Shown in pieces: positions 42,112-51,170 of a DNA stretch of 64,000 nucleotides; position 1 is the stretch's first letter, and every line of letters starts with the position of its first letter. The stretch spans positions 930,001 through 994,000 of the forward strand of contig CAXXWF010000001.1 of NCBI GenBank assembly GCA_963665865.2, read 5' to 3'. Under the pieces are notes generated by a model. That model did not search any database. It was not told the DNA's origin and saw nothing but the letters and a program-made list of their open reading frames with translations. A program made the position numbers and the translations under genes. The DNA is from PHAA01 sp963665865. Lineage in GTDB: Bacteria; Bacillota; Syntrophomonadia; Syntrophomonadales; Syntrophomonadaceae.

Positions 42112-43737
42112 TTGAGTTTGAACACTATTGATGGTAAAGATTGGGCCAGAAGCGTAAAAGCGGGTTGTATAAAGTTAGAGCATAATCGCGATCAGGTTGA
42201 CTTGCTGAACGTATTCCCAGTACCTGATGGAGATACCGGCACCAACATGTATTTAACCCTGCTGGCGGCGGCCAAAGAGGGAGAAAAGAACAGTCAGGCA
42301 ACGCTGGGTAAGGTGGCCAAGGCTGTTTCTTTAGGTTCGCTAATGGGTGCCAGGGGCAACTCGGGTGTAATCATGTCCCAGATATTTCGGGGTATAGCTA
42401 AAATCATGGAAGGCAAAACCGAAGCTAATGCTCTAGAGGTGGCTCAGGCTCTGCGGGCCGGCTCAGATACAGCTTACAAGGCGGTAATGAAACCCGTGGA
42501 AGGAACTATTTTAACGGTTATCCGCGAGATAGCACGGGTTTGCGAAAAGGAAGCCCAGGACGGGCACGACGTTCTGGGGTCTTTATTAGCTGGGGTTAAG
42601 CAGGGTTATAAAACCCTGGAAAAAACTCCGACCATGCTCCCCATCCTTAAAGAGGCTGGAGTAGTTGATGCCGGGGGTCGGGGTTTACTTTATTTTTTAG
42701 AAGGTTTTATTGAGGGATTAGCTCAAGACAAAGAAATAGAACTGGATACATATAAAGAAAAAATTACCCCGACCCAGGATGACAGAGCCAAACAATCGGA
42801 GATTCTTGATTTAGCATTTAACTATTGCACCGAAGTTCTGATTAAAGGTGAGAACCTCGATACGGGGGATATTAAAGATCATCTAAACCCATTGGGTGAT
42901 TCTATGTTAGTGGTGGGGGATGAAGATCTAGTAAAAATTCATATTCATTCCAATCACCCGGGTAAAGTATTGGAGACTTGTCTGCAATTTGGCACCTTAA
43001 GTGACATAAAGATAAACAATATGTTGGAAGAGGTCCATGAACAGCGCAACAATTGGGAAGCAGTAAAAGCCCAGAAAACAGCGAAAATAGGCCTTGTAGC
43101 AGTGGCAGTCGGAGATGGGATCATTAGAATGCTGAAGAGTCTGGGTGTTGATGAGGTAGTGCAAGGGGGACAGACCATGAATCCCAGCACCCAGGATTTA
43201 TTAAATGCCTGTAACGAGGTAGACGCTCCTGAGATTATCATTCTGCCGAATAACGGCAATATTATTATGGCAGCTGAGCAGGTCAAGCATTTATGCGAGA
43301 AGAAAGTGGAGATTGTGCCGACACGATCTGTAATGCAAGCCATAAGCGCTTTAATCGCTTACAATAATGAAGGCGATTTAGAGCAGGTAGTGTCTGCCAT
43401 GAATCTGGAGTATCAAAGCATTGCCTATGCTGAGGTAACTTATGCAGTCAGAGATTCCGCCATGAATGGTCTGGACATAAAAGAAGGGGATATCATAGGC
43501 ATTATTAATGGCAATATAAGCCTGCAAGGCAGGGAAGTTGAAGCTATGGTCTTGGATTTGCTGGAAAAAATGGAGGCCCAGGATGGCGAATTGTTAACCC
43601 TTTTTTATGGGGAGGACATTAAAGAATATGACGCGATGTTATTAAAAGGTAAGATTATGGGCAAATACCCCGACAGTGAAGTTGAAATGCATTATGGGGG
43701 GCAGCCTCATTATCATTATCTATTGTCAGTGGAATAA
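42112..43737 (+). CDS. DAK-phosphatase family protein, fatty-acid-kinase FakA-like (YloV)
   Basis: The 541-residue protein has an N-terminal DhaL (DAK2) ATP-binding domain: LLNVFPVPDGDTGTNMYLTLLAA, GARGNSGVIMSQIFRG and VVDAGGRGLLYFLEGF. A central linker and a C-terminal domain (GDGIIRMLKSLGVDEVVQGGQTMNPSTQDLL) follow. FakA phosphorylates fatty acids bound to FakB proteins. I place the start at TTG 42112 after GGGAGG; an in-frame GTG at 42094 is possible. A FakB gene is not in the window. Confidence 0.92.
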   Translation: MSLNTIDGKDWARSVKAGCIKLEHNRDQVDLLNVFPVPDGDTGTNMYLTLLAAAKEGEKNSQATLGKVAKAVSLGSLMGARGNSGVIMSQIFRGIAKIMEGKTEANALEVAQALRAGSDTAYKAVMKPVEGTILTVIREIARVCEKEAQDGHDVLGSLLAGVKQGYKTLEKTPTMLPILKEAGVVDAGGRGLLYFLEGFIEGLAQDKEIELDTYKEKITPTQDDRAKQSEILDLAFNYCTEVLIKGENLDTGDIKDHLNPLGDSMLVVGDEDLVKIHIHSNHPGKVLETCLQFGTLSDIKINNMLEEVHEQRNNWEAVKAQKTAKIGLVAVAVGDGIIRMLKSLGVDEVVQGGQTMNPSTQDLLNACNEVDAPEIIILPNNGNIIMAAEQVKHLCEKKVEIVPTRSVMQAISALIAYNNEGDLEQVVSAMNLEYQSIAYAEVTYAVRDSAMNGLDIKEGDIIGIINGNISLQGREVEAMVLDLLEKMEAQDGELLTLFYGEDIKEYDAMLLKGKIMGKYPDSEVEMHYGGQPHYHYLLSVE

Positions 43738-43771
43738 AGACTGGCAGTAAGGTTCTGGCTGGGAGGGAATA

Positions 43772-45814
43772 ATGGACAGATTGGCGGAAGGGATACAGTT
43801 TGTTAAGGGAGTAGGTCCCCAGCGCAGCAAGCTGCTCCATAAACTGGAGATAGACACTGTATTTGATTTGCTCTGGAATGTGCCACGTTCCTACTTTAAT
43901 CGTAATAATGTGATGAAGATTGCAGCCCTGTCTGACGGGATGGTTGCCAGTATTCGCGGAAGCGTTACTATTACCAATCATAACCGTACCAGACGGGGTT
44001 TCCATTTATTGAAGGCCCTGATTGAAGATGATACCGGAAGTATTAGCGCGGTTTGGTTTAATCAGCAGTATCTGGCTAAAAGCTTGAAAATCGGTCAAGA
44101 AGTCTTTTTAACCGGTAAAGTGAAAAACGGATATGGGAGCAATGAAATAAATGTCACTGAGTACGAACTAATTGATGGGGAAGATAATTACGCTCCGGTA
44201 GTACCTGTTTATACACTTACGGAAGGTTTAAGTCAAAAAACCATACGTAGAATAATGCTTTATTCTCTCGACAATTATTTGCAGGAGTATACTGACATTT
44301 TGGACGAGCAAACTAGAAAAACTTACCATCTATGTGATATACAATTCGCCATTCGCAATATCCATTTTCCCAGTTCTGGGGCAGCCTTTTTAGAAGCACG
44401 GAGAAGGCTGGCATTCGAGGAATTACTGTTATTCAAGCTGAGTCTTATGAAGGCCCGAGAAAGCATTGGAATTGATAGGAGCGGGATCGCACACCTGGCG
44501 AGGACTAACCTGGTAGCCCGGATCACTGATAACCTGACATTCAGGCTTACCCAGGGTCAACAACAGTCGGTTAATGAAATCCTGCGCGACATGAAATCAC
44601 CGCACTGCATGAATCGTTTGCTGCAGGGAGACGTAGGCTCCGGTAAAACTGTAGTAGCTGCTCTAGCTATGGCTCAGGCAGTTGCCAGCGGATATCAGGC
44701 GGCAATTATGGTACCCACTGAGATATTGGCTGAACAGCACTATATGTCCATAAGTAAGTATTTTTCGAATACGGACACAGTGGTGGCGCGCCTTACGGGA
44801 GGAACGGCCCCGGGTGAACGCAGGATGATTCTGGAAGCGGCAGCAGCAGGCGAGATTAATATATTGATTGGTACGCATGCGCTTATACAAGCTGGGGTGC
44901 AATTTGAGAATCTCGGATTGGCGGTTATTGATGAACAGCATCGGTTTGGCGTTCGGCAGCGGGCGCAGCTGGGGAATAAAGGGACTATACCAGATGTGCT
45001 AATAATGACTGCTACCCCAATACCACGCACCCTGGCCCTGACCCTTTATGGAGATCTTAATGTATCCACCATAAATGAATTGCCTCCTGGTCGGAGAGCG
45101 GTGAAAACTGTCTACATACCACGGTCATCCCGGGATAAAGCCTACCGTTTTATCCGGAGCGAAATAGAAAAGGGGACACAGGCCTATGTAGTCTGTCCTT
45201 TGATAGACGAGTCTGAGAACCAAGATCTGCAGGCTGCCGTAACCCTTTATGAAGAATTGAGGACTAAAGTATATCCAGACCTCAAAGTAGGCCTGCTGCA
45301 TGGCAGAATGAAATCCAGTGAAAAAGAATACATTATGAATCTTTTTAAAAATGGAGAAATTGATGTCCTGGTTACTACTACCGTAGTAGAAGTAGGAGTA
45401 GACATAAGTAATGCCGGTCTTATGCTTATTGAACATGCTGAACGTTTCGGCTTGTCCCAGCTCCATCAGCTGCGGGGACGGGTTGGCAGAGGGCCAAGAC
45501 AATCGTACTGTATTCTGGTGGGAGAACCTAGAACCGAGGAAGCTTTACGGCGGCTGCAGGCCATGGAGAAGACTAGCAACGGCTTTGAACTTGCCAATGA
45601 GGATCTCTTAATCAGAGGTCCGGGAGATTTCTGGGGAATTAAACAGCACGGGCTCAATGAGCTTAAGGTAGCCGATTTGATAAAAGATGGGAAAATTATA
45701 GCGGAGTCCTCCCATGTCGCAGCTGCATTCAGCCCTGAGCAACTCAAAGATAAAAATATTAACCTTTATCTTGCCAGAAAGTTTAAAAAAATGGCAGAAA
45801 TCGCAATGAACTAG
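43772..45814 (+). CDS. recG: ATP-dependent DNA helicase RecG
   Basis: The 680-residue branch-migrating helicase has an N-terminal wedge/OB region (GIQFVKGVGPQRSKLLHKLEI). Then come motif I LLQGDVGSGKTVVAALAMA, motif II AVIDEQHRFGVRQR, motif III MTATPIPRTLALTLYGDL, and the C-terminal helicase part with HGRMKSSEKEYIMNLFKNGEIDVLVTTTVVEVGVDI and QLRGRVGRGPRQSYC. It follows fakA, the standard Firmicutes order. Confidence 0.96.
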   Translation: MDRLAEGIQFVKGVGPQRSKLLHKLEIDTVFDLLWNVPRSYFNRNNVMKIAALSDGMVASIRGSVTITNHNRTRRGFHLLKALIEDDTGSISAVWFNQQYLAKSLKIGQEVFLTGKVKNGYGSNEINVTEYELIDGEDNYAPVVPVYTLTEGLSQKTIRRIMLYSLDNYLQEYTDILDEQTRKTYHLCDIQFAIRNIHFPSSGAAFLEARRRLAFEELLLFKLSLMKARESIGIDRSGIAHLARTNLVARITDNLTFRLTQGQQQSVNEILRDMKSPHCMNRLLQGDVGSGKTVVAALAMAQAVASGYQAAIMVPTEILAEQHYMSISKYFSNTDTVVARLTGGTAPGERRMILEAAAAGEINILIGTHALIQAGVQFENLGLAVIDEQHRFGVRQRAQLGNKGTIPDVLIMTATPIPRTLALTLYGDLNVSTINELPPGRRAVKTVYIPRSSRDKAYRFIRSEIEKGTQAYVVCPLIDESENQDLQAAVTLYEELRTKVYPDLKVGLLHGRMKSSEKEYIMNLFKNGEIDVLVTTTVVEVGVDISNAGLMLIEHAERFGLSQLHQLRGRVGRGPRQSYCILVGEPRTEEALRRLQAMEKTSNGFELANEDLLIRGPGDFWGIKQHGLNELKVADLIKDGKIIAESSHVAAAFSPEQLKDKNINLYLARKFKKMAEIAMN

Positions 45815-45853
45815 ATTTGTCTTATAATAAAAATTTAATAAATTGCTCATTAT

Positions 45854-45889
45854 AATACTGCCGGCTAAAAAAGTCAGCAGTATTTTTTT
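45854..45889 (+). terminator. Rho-independent terminator after recG
   Basis: AATACTGC and GCAGTATT arms (with CGGC/GTC between) are followed by a T-run. Confidence 0.75.
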
Positions 45890-45949
45890 ATGGCTGAATT
45901 TATGGAGAGTAAACAGGATAATAGTCTATTTTGCAAAGGAGATGATGAC

Positions 45950-46090
45950 TTGGATAATAAAACCGATCCTAGTACAGCAGCTAGCACTCTTGAAAGCAAT
46001 AGCAAAAGTAATACCAATATTGAGACATTGAAATTCGAAGTAGGACAGGAAATGGGAATTAAACCTAAAGCAAAAAATAAAAAGAATTGA
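45950..46090 (+). CDS. Small protein resembling the N-terminal half of an alpha/beta SASP
   Basis: This 46-residue reading starts at TTG 45950, eight bases from AAAGGAG. The last third, IETLKFEVGQEMGIKPKAK, mirrors the first helix of alpha/beta small acid-soluble spore proteins (compare MDSFKMEAANEVGVSLKQG in the next gene). It ends before the second DNA-binding helix (the LTSAQAGSIGG part). The first half is Ser/Thr/Asn-rich. It lies 73 bases upstream of a full SASP gene. It may be a variant spore protein or a degenerating copy; I am not certain it is expressed. Confidence 0.55.
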   Translation: MDNKTDPSTAASTLESNSKSNTNIETLKFEVGQEMGIKPKAKNKKN

Positions 46091-46163
46091 AAAATCTACT
46101 AGGCATATAAGATTCGACAAGGGAAACAATAAGACTACACAAGATAAAGGAGGTGAATTATAA

Positions 46164-46352
46164 ATGGCAAGCAAGCTTTTGGTTCCTCAGGCTAGAGCAG
46201 CTATGGATTCCTTCAAAATGGAAGCTGCAAATGAAGTAGGAGTTAGTTTAAAACAGGGTTACAATGGCGACCTGACCTCTGCCCAGGCTGGCAGTATCGG
46301 AGGCCAAATGGTTAAGAAGATGATCCAGTCTTATCAATCAGGTATTAAATAA
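46164..46352 (+). CDS. Alpha/beta-type small acid-soluble spore protein
   Basis: The 62-residue protein has both family helices: AAMDSFKMEAANEVGVSLKQGYNGDL, with the GPR cleavage region, and LTSAQAGSIGGQMVKKMIQSY. It coats spore DNA and protects it from UV damage. ATG 46164 has AAAGGAGGTG upstream. The gpr protease gene that degrades it at germination lies just downstream on the opposite strand. Confidence 0.93.
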   Translation: MASKLLVPQARAAMDSFKMEAANEVGVSLKQGYNGDLTSAQAGSIGGQMVKKMIQSYQSGIK

Positions 46353-46384
46353 TAGAAATAGGCCCAAATAACCAATCTACTACG

Positions 46385-46420
46385 AACAGGCGGATTATAT
46401 ATTATCCGCTTGTTTGCATT
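46385..46420 (+). terminator. Terminator-like hairpin after the SASP gene
   Basis: AACAGGCGGAT pairs with ATCCGCTTGTT (one G-U) around TATATATT, followed by a modestly T-rich tail. Confidence 0.55.
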
Positions 46421-46460
46421 TTATCTACTTTTATGGGCAGACACGAGATGGTTCGTTGGG

Positions 46461-46527
46461 ACAGGGGGACAGGGCCCTTGTCCCACCCCGGGATATCAAA
46501 AGTGGGACGAGGGCCCTGTCCCCCTGT
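46461..46527 (+). repeat. REP-like palindrome between SASP and gpr
   Basis: A 25-bp inverted repeat (46461-46485 and 46503-46527) with a single A/G difference that keeps a G-U pair. The arm begins ACAGGGGGACAGGGCCC. It lies between the convergent SASP and gpr genes. Confidence 0.85.
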
Positions 46528-46567
46528 AAATGGGGGAGGTATCTGCGATAGAATGCTCGCTTCTTAT

Positions 46568-47533
46568 TTAATTGGCATAAAGTTCAAGTTGTTCTTCTGA
46601 TATTCCTGGGAAAAGGGAAGTCGCGACTCCCATAGCAATAATACGAGAAGAATTCTCAATTATATCATCAATTTCTTTGGGGGTAACAGTAAGGCTGCCG
46701 CCAAAATAGGAAAGAATATCTTTTATGGCGTTAGTTGCAGTAACGTCGTTAAATGTAGCTCCGCTGCTGGAACAGAATTGCTTAATAGCTTCATTCGTTA
46801 TTACTGCCGCATTTACAATAGTAGGACAGCCAATGGCAATAACCGGAATTCCCAGTTCCTGTTGATTTAAAGCATGGCGAGCATTGCCGATACCGCCCCC
46901 AGGTTGAATGCCGGTATTACCCATCTGAATGGTTGTGCCGATTCTCTCAACATTTTGGGCGGCCAGAGCATCAACTACCACCAAAACAGCAGGTTTGACC
47001 TTATCGACCACACCTTTAACAACGTCAAAGGTCTCCAGACCAGTAACTCCCAAAACCCCGGGAGCTATTCCACAGGTGGGCCGCATTCCCTCAACCAGAG
47101 CTTCTGGTGCATACTGGTGATAATGACGCGTAATAGGACTATATTCAATAAATTTTGGCCCTAATGAATCAGCGGTGGCTCGCCAGTTGCCCAATCCCAC
47201 CAGCAGAACCACATCGGTGGGGTTAAGGGCGTTATTGAGTAATACGGGCATGCTTTTACTCATTGCTTGAATAATTTCTTCTTTTACATAGGGGTCGTTG
47301 ATTTTCAAGGGAGGAGATTCTATGGTGACATATGTCCCAACTGGTCGTCCCATGGTCTGAGCTGCTTTTTCGTCTTTAATAATAATAGTGGTCACTTTAA
47401 CTTGTTCTAACTGTTCAACTTTCTCTTCCACACCCTGAATTTCTTTATTGGCTGTACCCCTGACCAGATCGCGGGCTTCAACCGCCAGATCAACATTTAG
47501 ATTGAATTGATTCAACAAATGATTCACAATCAT
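46568..47533 (-). CDS. gpr: Germination protease GPR
   Basis: The 321-residue endopeptidase degrades SASPs on germination. Recognisable parts are VDLAVEARDLVRG near the start (the region of the autoprocessing propeptide), VLLVGLGNWRATADSLGPK, GIAPGVLGVTGLETFDVV, and IQMGNTGIQPGGGIGNAR. ATG 47533 has AAAAAGGAGG upstream. It faces the SASP gene across a REP-like palindrome. Confidence 0.95.
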   Translation of the reverse strand: MIVNHLLNQFNLNVDLAVEARDLVRGTANKEIQGVEEKVEQLEQVKVTTIIIKDEKAAQTMGRPVGTYVTIESPPLKINDPYVKEEIIQAMSKSMPVLLNNALNPTDVVLLVGLGNWRATADSLGPKFIEYSPITRHYHQYAPEALVEGMRPTCGIAPGVLGVTGLETFDVVKGVVDKVKPAVLVVVDALAAQNVERIGTTIQMGNTGIQPGGGIGNARHALNQQELGIPVIAIGCPTIVNAAVITNEAIKQFCSSSGATFNDVTATNAIKDILSYFGGSLTVTPKEIDDIIENSSRIIAMGVATSLFPGISEEQLELYAN

Positions 47534-47717
47534 TACCTCCTTTTTGACTTATTATCAGTAGTTTGTCCCAATCATATCCTTATACATAAAAAATACGCAT
47601 TATAATTTGAACGAGAAGAAGAACGATAGACGCGGATAACGCGGACAAATAAGATTTGCGCGGAAATTTAATAAGTAAATAAAGTAAGGAACATTTCCTT
47701 GCTTTCCACTAAAAATT

Positions 47718-47792
47718 CTGACAAGGGGACGGTCCTTTTGTCACCCTCTTCAATTACTCAACTGGGTGACAAAAGGACCGTCCCCTTGTCAG
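47718..47792 (+). repeat. REP-like palindrome, perfect 29-bp arms
   Basis: Left arm 47718-47746 begins CTGACAAGGGGACGGTCC and ends TTTTGTCACCC; right arm 47764-47792 is its exact reverse complement, with a 17-base loop. It shares GACAAGGGGACGGTCCTTTT with the element at 3856-3900. It occupies part of the 526-base gap between gpr and rsmD. Confidence 0.88.
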
Positions 47793-47830
47793 CGCCCTTG
47801 TCAGCGACTATAGTCTTTTCCTCCCAAATT

Positions 47831-47856
47831 AAAATGGCGACCGAGGTCGCCATTTT
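47831..47856. other. Perfect hairpin in the gpr-rsmD gap
   Basis: AAAATGGCGAC and GTCGCCATTTT pair around CGAG. It is followed by GGGG rather than T residues on the plus strand. The rest of the 526-base gap shows no convincing ORF. Confidence 0.55.
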
Positions 47857-48059
47857 GGGGAGAGGAGAATTTTGTAAAGTTGTTGGGGAGGGTTTGTATA
47901 CCAGGTTTATTACCCAGTACTAATATCATTACCTTTATTTAGAATAATATTCATACAAAGGACATTTTGTATAAATAAATTTTCTGTTACAATCAAATAA
48001 ATCTAAACAAAAAGAGGTAATTCATTCCTTTAATCGAAAACATATTTAGGAGAAAGAAA

Positions 48060-48653
48060 TTGCGTGTTATTTCAGGTTCAGCGAAGGGTAAAAAGTTAAA
48101 AGCGCCCGCCGGGCTTAATACTCGTCCCATAACCGACATGATAAAAGAAGCCCTGTTTAATGTTCTAGCAGCCAAGGTTGCAGATGCAAAGCTATTAGAT
48201 CTGTTTGCCGGAAGCGGCAGCGTTGGTATTGAGGCGCTCAGCCGCGGAGCCCAAACCGTAGTTTTTGTGGATAACTCAGTTGAAGCCTTAAAAGTTGTCA
48301 ACGAAAATCTTAATAATTGTAATTTTTCCAGGGAATATCATGTATTGCGCAGTGATGTTTTTAAAGCGCTGGGGCTTTTGAAACGGCATAATAGTAAATT
48401 TGATCTGGTATATGTTGATCCACCATTTACAAATGAAAGAATTTTTAACGAAATTATGGAATCCATTGCAGCAATGGATATTTTGGAATCAGACGGAATT
48501 GTGATAATTAGGACACCTCGCCGTAAAGAAATGCCGAATTTTACTGGGCTGCATAAGTATCGCTTAAATCACTATGGAGAGTCGAGTTTGCATTATTACT
48601 GCAGGTGTGAGGAGGATCCCAAAGATGATGGAAATTTTTCGCATATTGGATGA
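48060..48653 (+). CDS. rsmD: 16S rRNA (guanine966-N2)-methyltransferase RsmD
   Basis: The 197-residue SAM-dependent enzyme starts RVISGSAKGKKLKAPAGLNTRPITDMIKEALFN. It has the SAM motif LLDLFAGSGSVGIEALSRGA and the catalytic DPPF in LVYVDPPFTNERIF. TTG 48060 follows AGGAGAAAG. It overlaps the next gene by 29 bases. Confidence 0.95.
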   Translation: MRVISGSAKGKKLKAPAGLNTRPITDMIKEALFNVLAAKVADAKLLDLFAGSGSVGIEALSRGAQTVVFVDNSVEALKVVNENLNNCNFSREYHVLRSDVFKALGLLKRHNSKFDLVYVDPPFTNERIFNEIMESIAAMDILESDGIVIIRTPRRKEMPNFTGLHKYRLNHYGESSLHYYCRCEEDPKDDGNFSHIG

Positions 48654-49092
48654 GATGGAACTTTTATTGAAGGGAAGCAGGAAAATGCCTCTCTCGGGAG
48701 GGAAATCGCTGGTGGAAGTCGATCGTTTTCTGGATCGGGTAGACCGAATACGGGCAATTCTGCCTGAGGAACTGGAAACAGCCAAAATACTTTTGGCTGA
48801 GCGGGAAAGAATCGTAAATGATGCTTGTGTCGAAGCAACCCAATACATGGAGCAATCCAAAAGCGAAGTTGCCCGGATGGTCGATGATAATGAAATTACC
48901 AGGAACGCCATGAATGTGGCGCAGGAGATTATTGCCAAAGGTGAGAGAGTAGCCCACGAGATTCGTCAGGATGCTGATGAATACGCTGACGGAGTGCTCG
49001 GTCACATCGAGTTTGTATTGCGCAAAGGACTGGATACGGTGGTCCAAGGCCGTGATCAAATCAGGTTAGAAATGAAAGATGATGACAACTAA
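48625..49092 (+). CDS. Hypothetical coiled-coil protein
   Basis: The 155-residue protein is almost entirely helical and rich in charged residues (ILPEELETAKILLAERERIVNDACVEATQYMEQSKSEVARM...). That pattern resembles ATPase stator- or DivIVA-like coiled coils. No enzyme motif or membrane segment is seen. ATG 48625 follows GGAGGA and overlaps rsmD, so the two are coupled. Similar proteins are often found beside rsmD in Clostridia; the role is unknown. Confidence 0.82.
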   Translation: MMEIFRILDEMELLLKGSRKMPLSGGKSLVEVDRFLDRVDRIRAILPEELETAKILLAERERIVNDACVEATQYMEQSKSEVARMVDDNEITRNAMNVAQEIIAKGERVAHEIRQDADEYADGVLGHIEFVLRKGLDTVVQGRDQIRLEMKDDDN

Positions 49093-50267
49093 GGTCTTTT
49101 ATACAAGGCCGCACTTATCATTAACAGTATTAATACCAAACCTGCTGCCATGCAATACAAAGATAACGTCCAGACATTGCAGCAGTACAATACTTTATAA
49201 ACAGGCACAGAAGGCAGACTTATAGTACTGATGGTGTTGGCCAGGAAGATGCGATAAACGAAAATAGTTATGATTATAGACAAAGCTGCTTGCATAAAAC
49301 GAGTTAGAAGATAAAAAGATAAGCGAACTGGAATCCCGGCTACAATGCTCATAACTTGAGCGATAATTGACAGTCCGCTGAATGCCAGGATGGTACTTAC
49401 GACCAGCAGTGAGGGAAGCAATTCAGGTGAATGGGCGGCTACCACCGTCTGGGATCCCAGAGTTATTTCGAAGATACCCATGCCTAAGCCATAGGCCAGA
49501 GGATAGGTGAGGTTGAACACCGAGAATAATTTAACCAGGTTGGCAGCGAATATATCTATGAAGCCCCAATAAGAAAGCATTCTGGTCAAAACTGAAAAAA
49601 TTACAATAAAACCGCCTACCGCTAAAATATTATTCAGAGCATTATTTATGGAGTTGCCCAGGATTTTACCGATACTATCAGGTTCGGAATTGGAATCTCT
49701 TATAGGAGAGCCACTGCCCTGGGGAGAGATAATTGGAGAAATACGAGCCACACCTGGAGAAGGGGGTTTAAAGCCCCATAGAACACCCAATAATAAGTTG
49801 GAAAAGTAATGGGCAAGGGCTAGCAGATAACCAACTAGGGGATTGCCAAACATTCCAACTCCAATGGCACCTACTATAAATAAAGGACTTGAATTATTGG
49901 TAAAAGATACAAGTCTTTCTGCCTCATCAGCGGTGAGCATTTGTTTCTCATACAAATTGCGGGTTAGAATTGCTCCTACCGGAAAGCCGGAGGTAAAACC
50001 CATTACCACGACGAGCGAACTGCAGCCAGGCAGGTTAAATATGGGCCGCATTACTGGTTCAAGCAGTAAGCCTAAAATGTGGGCAAAGCGCAGACTAACC
50101 AGCAATTCAGCTGCAATAAAGAAAGGAAATAACGCCGGAAAAACGGTGGAATACCATAATTGGAACCCGAAGGAGCTAGCCGCTACCGTTTCCCGGGGGT
50201 TTATTAACATAAAAACGGTTAATATCAGAATAACCGCAGTAAAAAGATAGCGGGAATATTTACTCAA
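49089..50267 (-). CDS. ylbJ: Sporulation integral membrane protein YlbJ
   Basis: The 392-residue protein has about eight to ten membrane helices and a nucleoside-recognition (Gate) domain. FGFQLWYSTVFPALFPFFIAAELLV near the N-terminus and GFTSGFPVGAILTRNLYEKQMLTADEAERLVSFTNNSSPLFIVGAIGVGMFGNP mark YlbJ. It is required for spore cortex formation in Bacillus. TTG 50267 is the start. It is divergent from the patatin-like gene, as in Bacillus ylbJ/ylbK. Confidence 0.93.
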   Translation of the reverse strand: MSKYSRYLFTAVILILTVFMLINPRETVAASSFGFQLWYSTVFPALFPFFIAAELLVSLRFAHILGLLLEPVMRPIFNLPGCSSLVVVMGFTSGFPVGAILTRNLYEKQMLTADEAERLVSFTNNSSPLFIVGAIGVGMFGNPLVGYLLALAHYFSNLLLGVLWGFKPPSPGVARISPIISPQGSGSPIRDSNSEPDSIGKILGNSINNALNNILAVGGFIVIFSVLTRMLSYWGFIDIFAANLVKLFSVFNLTYPLAYGLGMGIFEITLGSQTVVAAHSPELLPSLLVVSTILAFSGLSIIAQVMSIVAGIPVRLSFYLLTRFMQAALSIIITIFVYRIFLANTISTISLPSVPVYKVLYCCNVWTLSLYCMAAGLVLILLMISAALYKRP

Positions 50268-50348
50268 AGTAAGACACTCCGTTCAATGGTTTGCTCTATA
50301 TATATGCAACCGGATGGAGGTCTTAGAATGAGGAGGTAAGATTACGAT

Positions 50349-51140
50349 ATGGCGCGTTTACCCAAAGTGGCATTGGTTTTGGGAGCAGGTAGTGCTAAAG
50401 GCCTGGCTCATATTGGGGTCTTGCAGGTACTGTTGGAAAACCAGATCCCGTTTGACCTGATTGTAGGCAGCAGCATAGGAGCGATGGTTGGAACTATTTA
50501 TGCATGCGGTGCCGATATTTATATGCTCGATAAAATGGTGGAGTACATGAACACCAAGATTCTGTTTGATATTGGAGTTCCTCGAATGGGTTTCATTGCT
50601 GGCAACAGGATAAGCGATTTTTTAGATTTGCTGACCAAAAAAAAGAGCTTTGCCGAATTAGATATACCGGTAGCAGTGGTGGCAACCGACCTGATATCGG
50701 GTAAGCGAGTTGTCATTAAAGAAGGCCAGCTGACTGAAGCGGTTCGAGCCAGTATATCTCTGCCCGGTATCTTTGCGCCCATAGTAAAAGGTGATATGGT
50801 GCTGGTCGATGGAGCCGTAAGTGATCGGCTGCCCATTGAGGTTGCACATGAATTGGGAGCCGACCTTGTCTTGGCAGTTGATGTTACATTTGGCCCCGGC
50901 AAGAAGGCTACTATAAATAATGCGATGGATGTTATTCTGGTCTCGCTTGATATTATGTCAAAACATCATTTTGACAGTGTGTTAAGCGGGGCAGATATTC
51001 TTATACAACCAGCGGTTGGACATATAAGCCCTAAAGAGTTTTATAGGTCCCGCGAAGCGGTAGATCTGGGCAGAAAAGCGGCTGAAGCCAAGATTGCCGC
51101 AATCAAAAACTTGATTGCGGCATTTAACCCAACAGACTAG
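50349..51140 (+). CDS. Patatin-like phospholipase (YlbK/RssA family)
   Basis: The 263-residue protein has the oxyanion-hole start VALVLGAGSAKGLAHIGVLQVL, the serine elbow VGSSIGAMVG and the catalytic Asp in LVDGAVSDRLPIEVA, so the Ser-Asp dyad is intact. This suggests lipid acyl-hydrolase activity in the cytoplasm. ATG 50349 follows GAGGAGG. The ylbJ-ylbK-ylbM order matches Bacillus. Confidence 0.93.
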   Translation: MARLPKVALVLGAGSAKGLAHIGVLQVLLENQIPFDLIVGSSIGAMVGTIYACGADIYMLDKMVEYMNTKILFDIGVPRMGFIAGNRISDFLDLLTKKKSFAELDIPVAVVATDLISGKRVVIKEGQLTEAVRASISLPGIFAPIVKGDMVLVDGAVSDRLPIEVAHELGADLVLAVDVTFGPGKKATINNAMDVILVSLDIMSKHHFDSVLSGADILIQPAVGHISPKEFYRSREAVDLGRKAAEAKIAAIKNLIAAFNPTD

Positions 51141-51170
51141 TCGATGAGTATTCTTAAGAATTATTCACGA

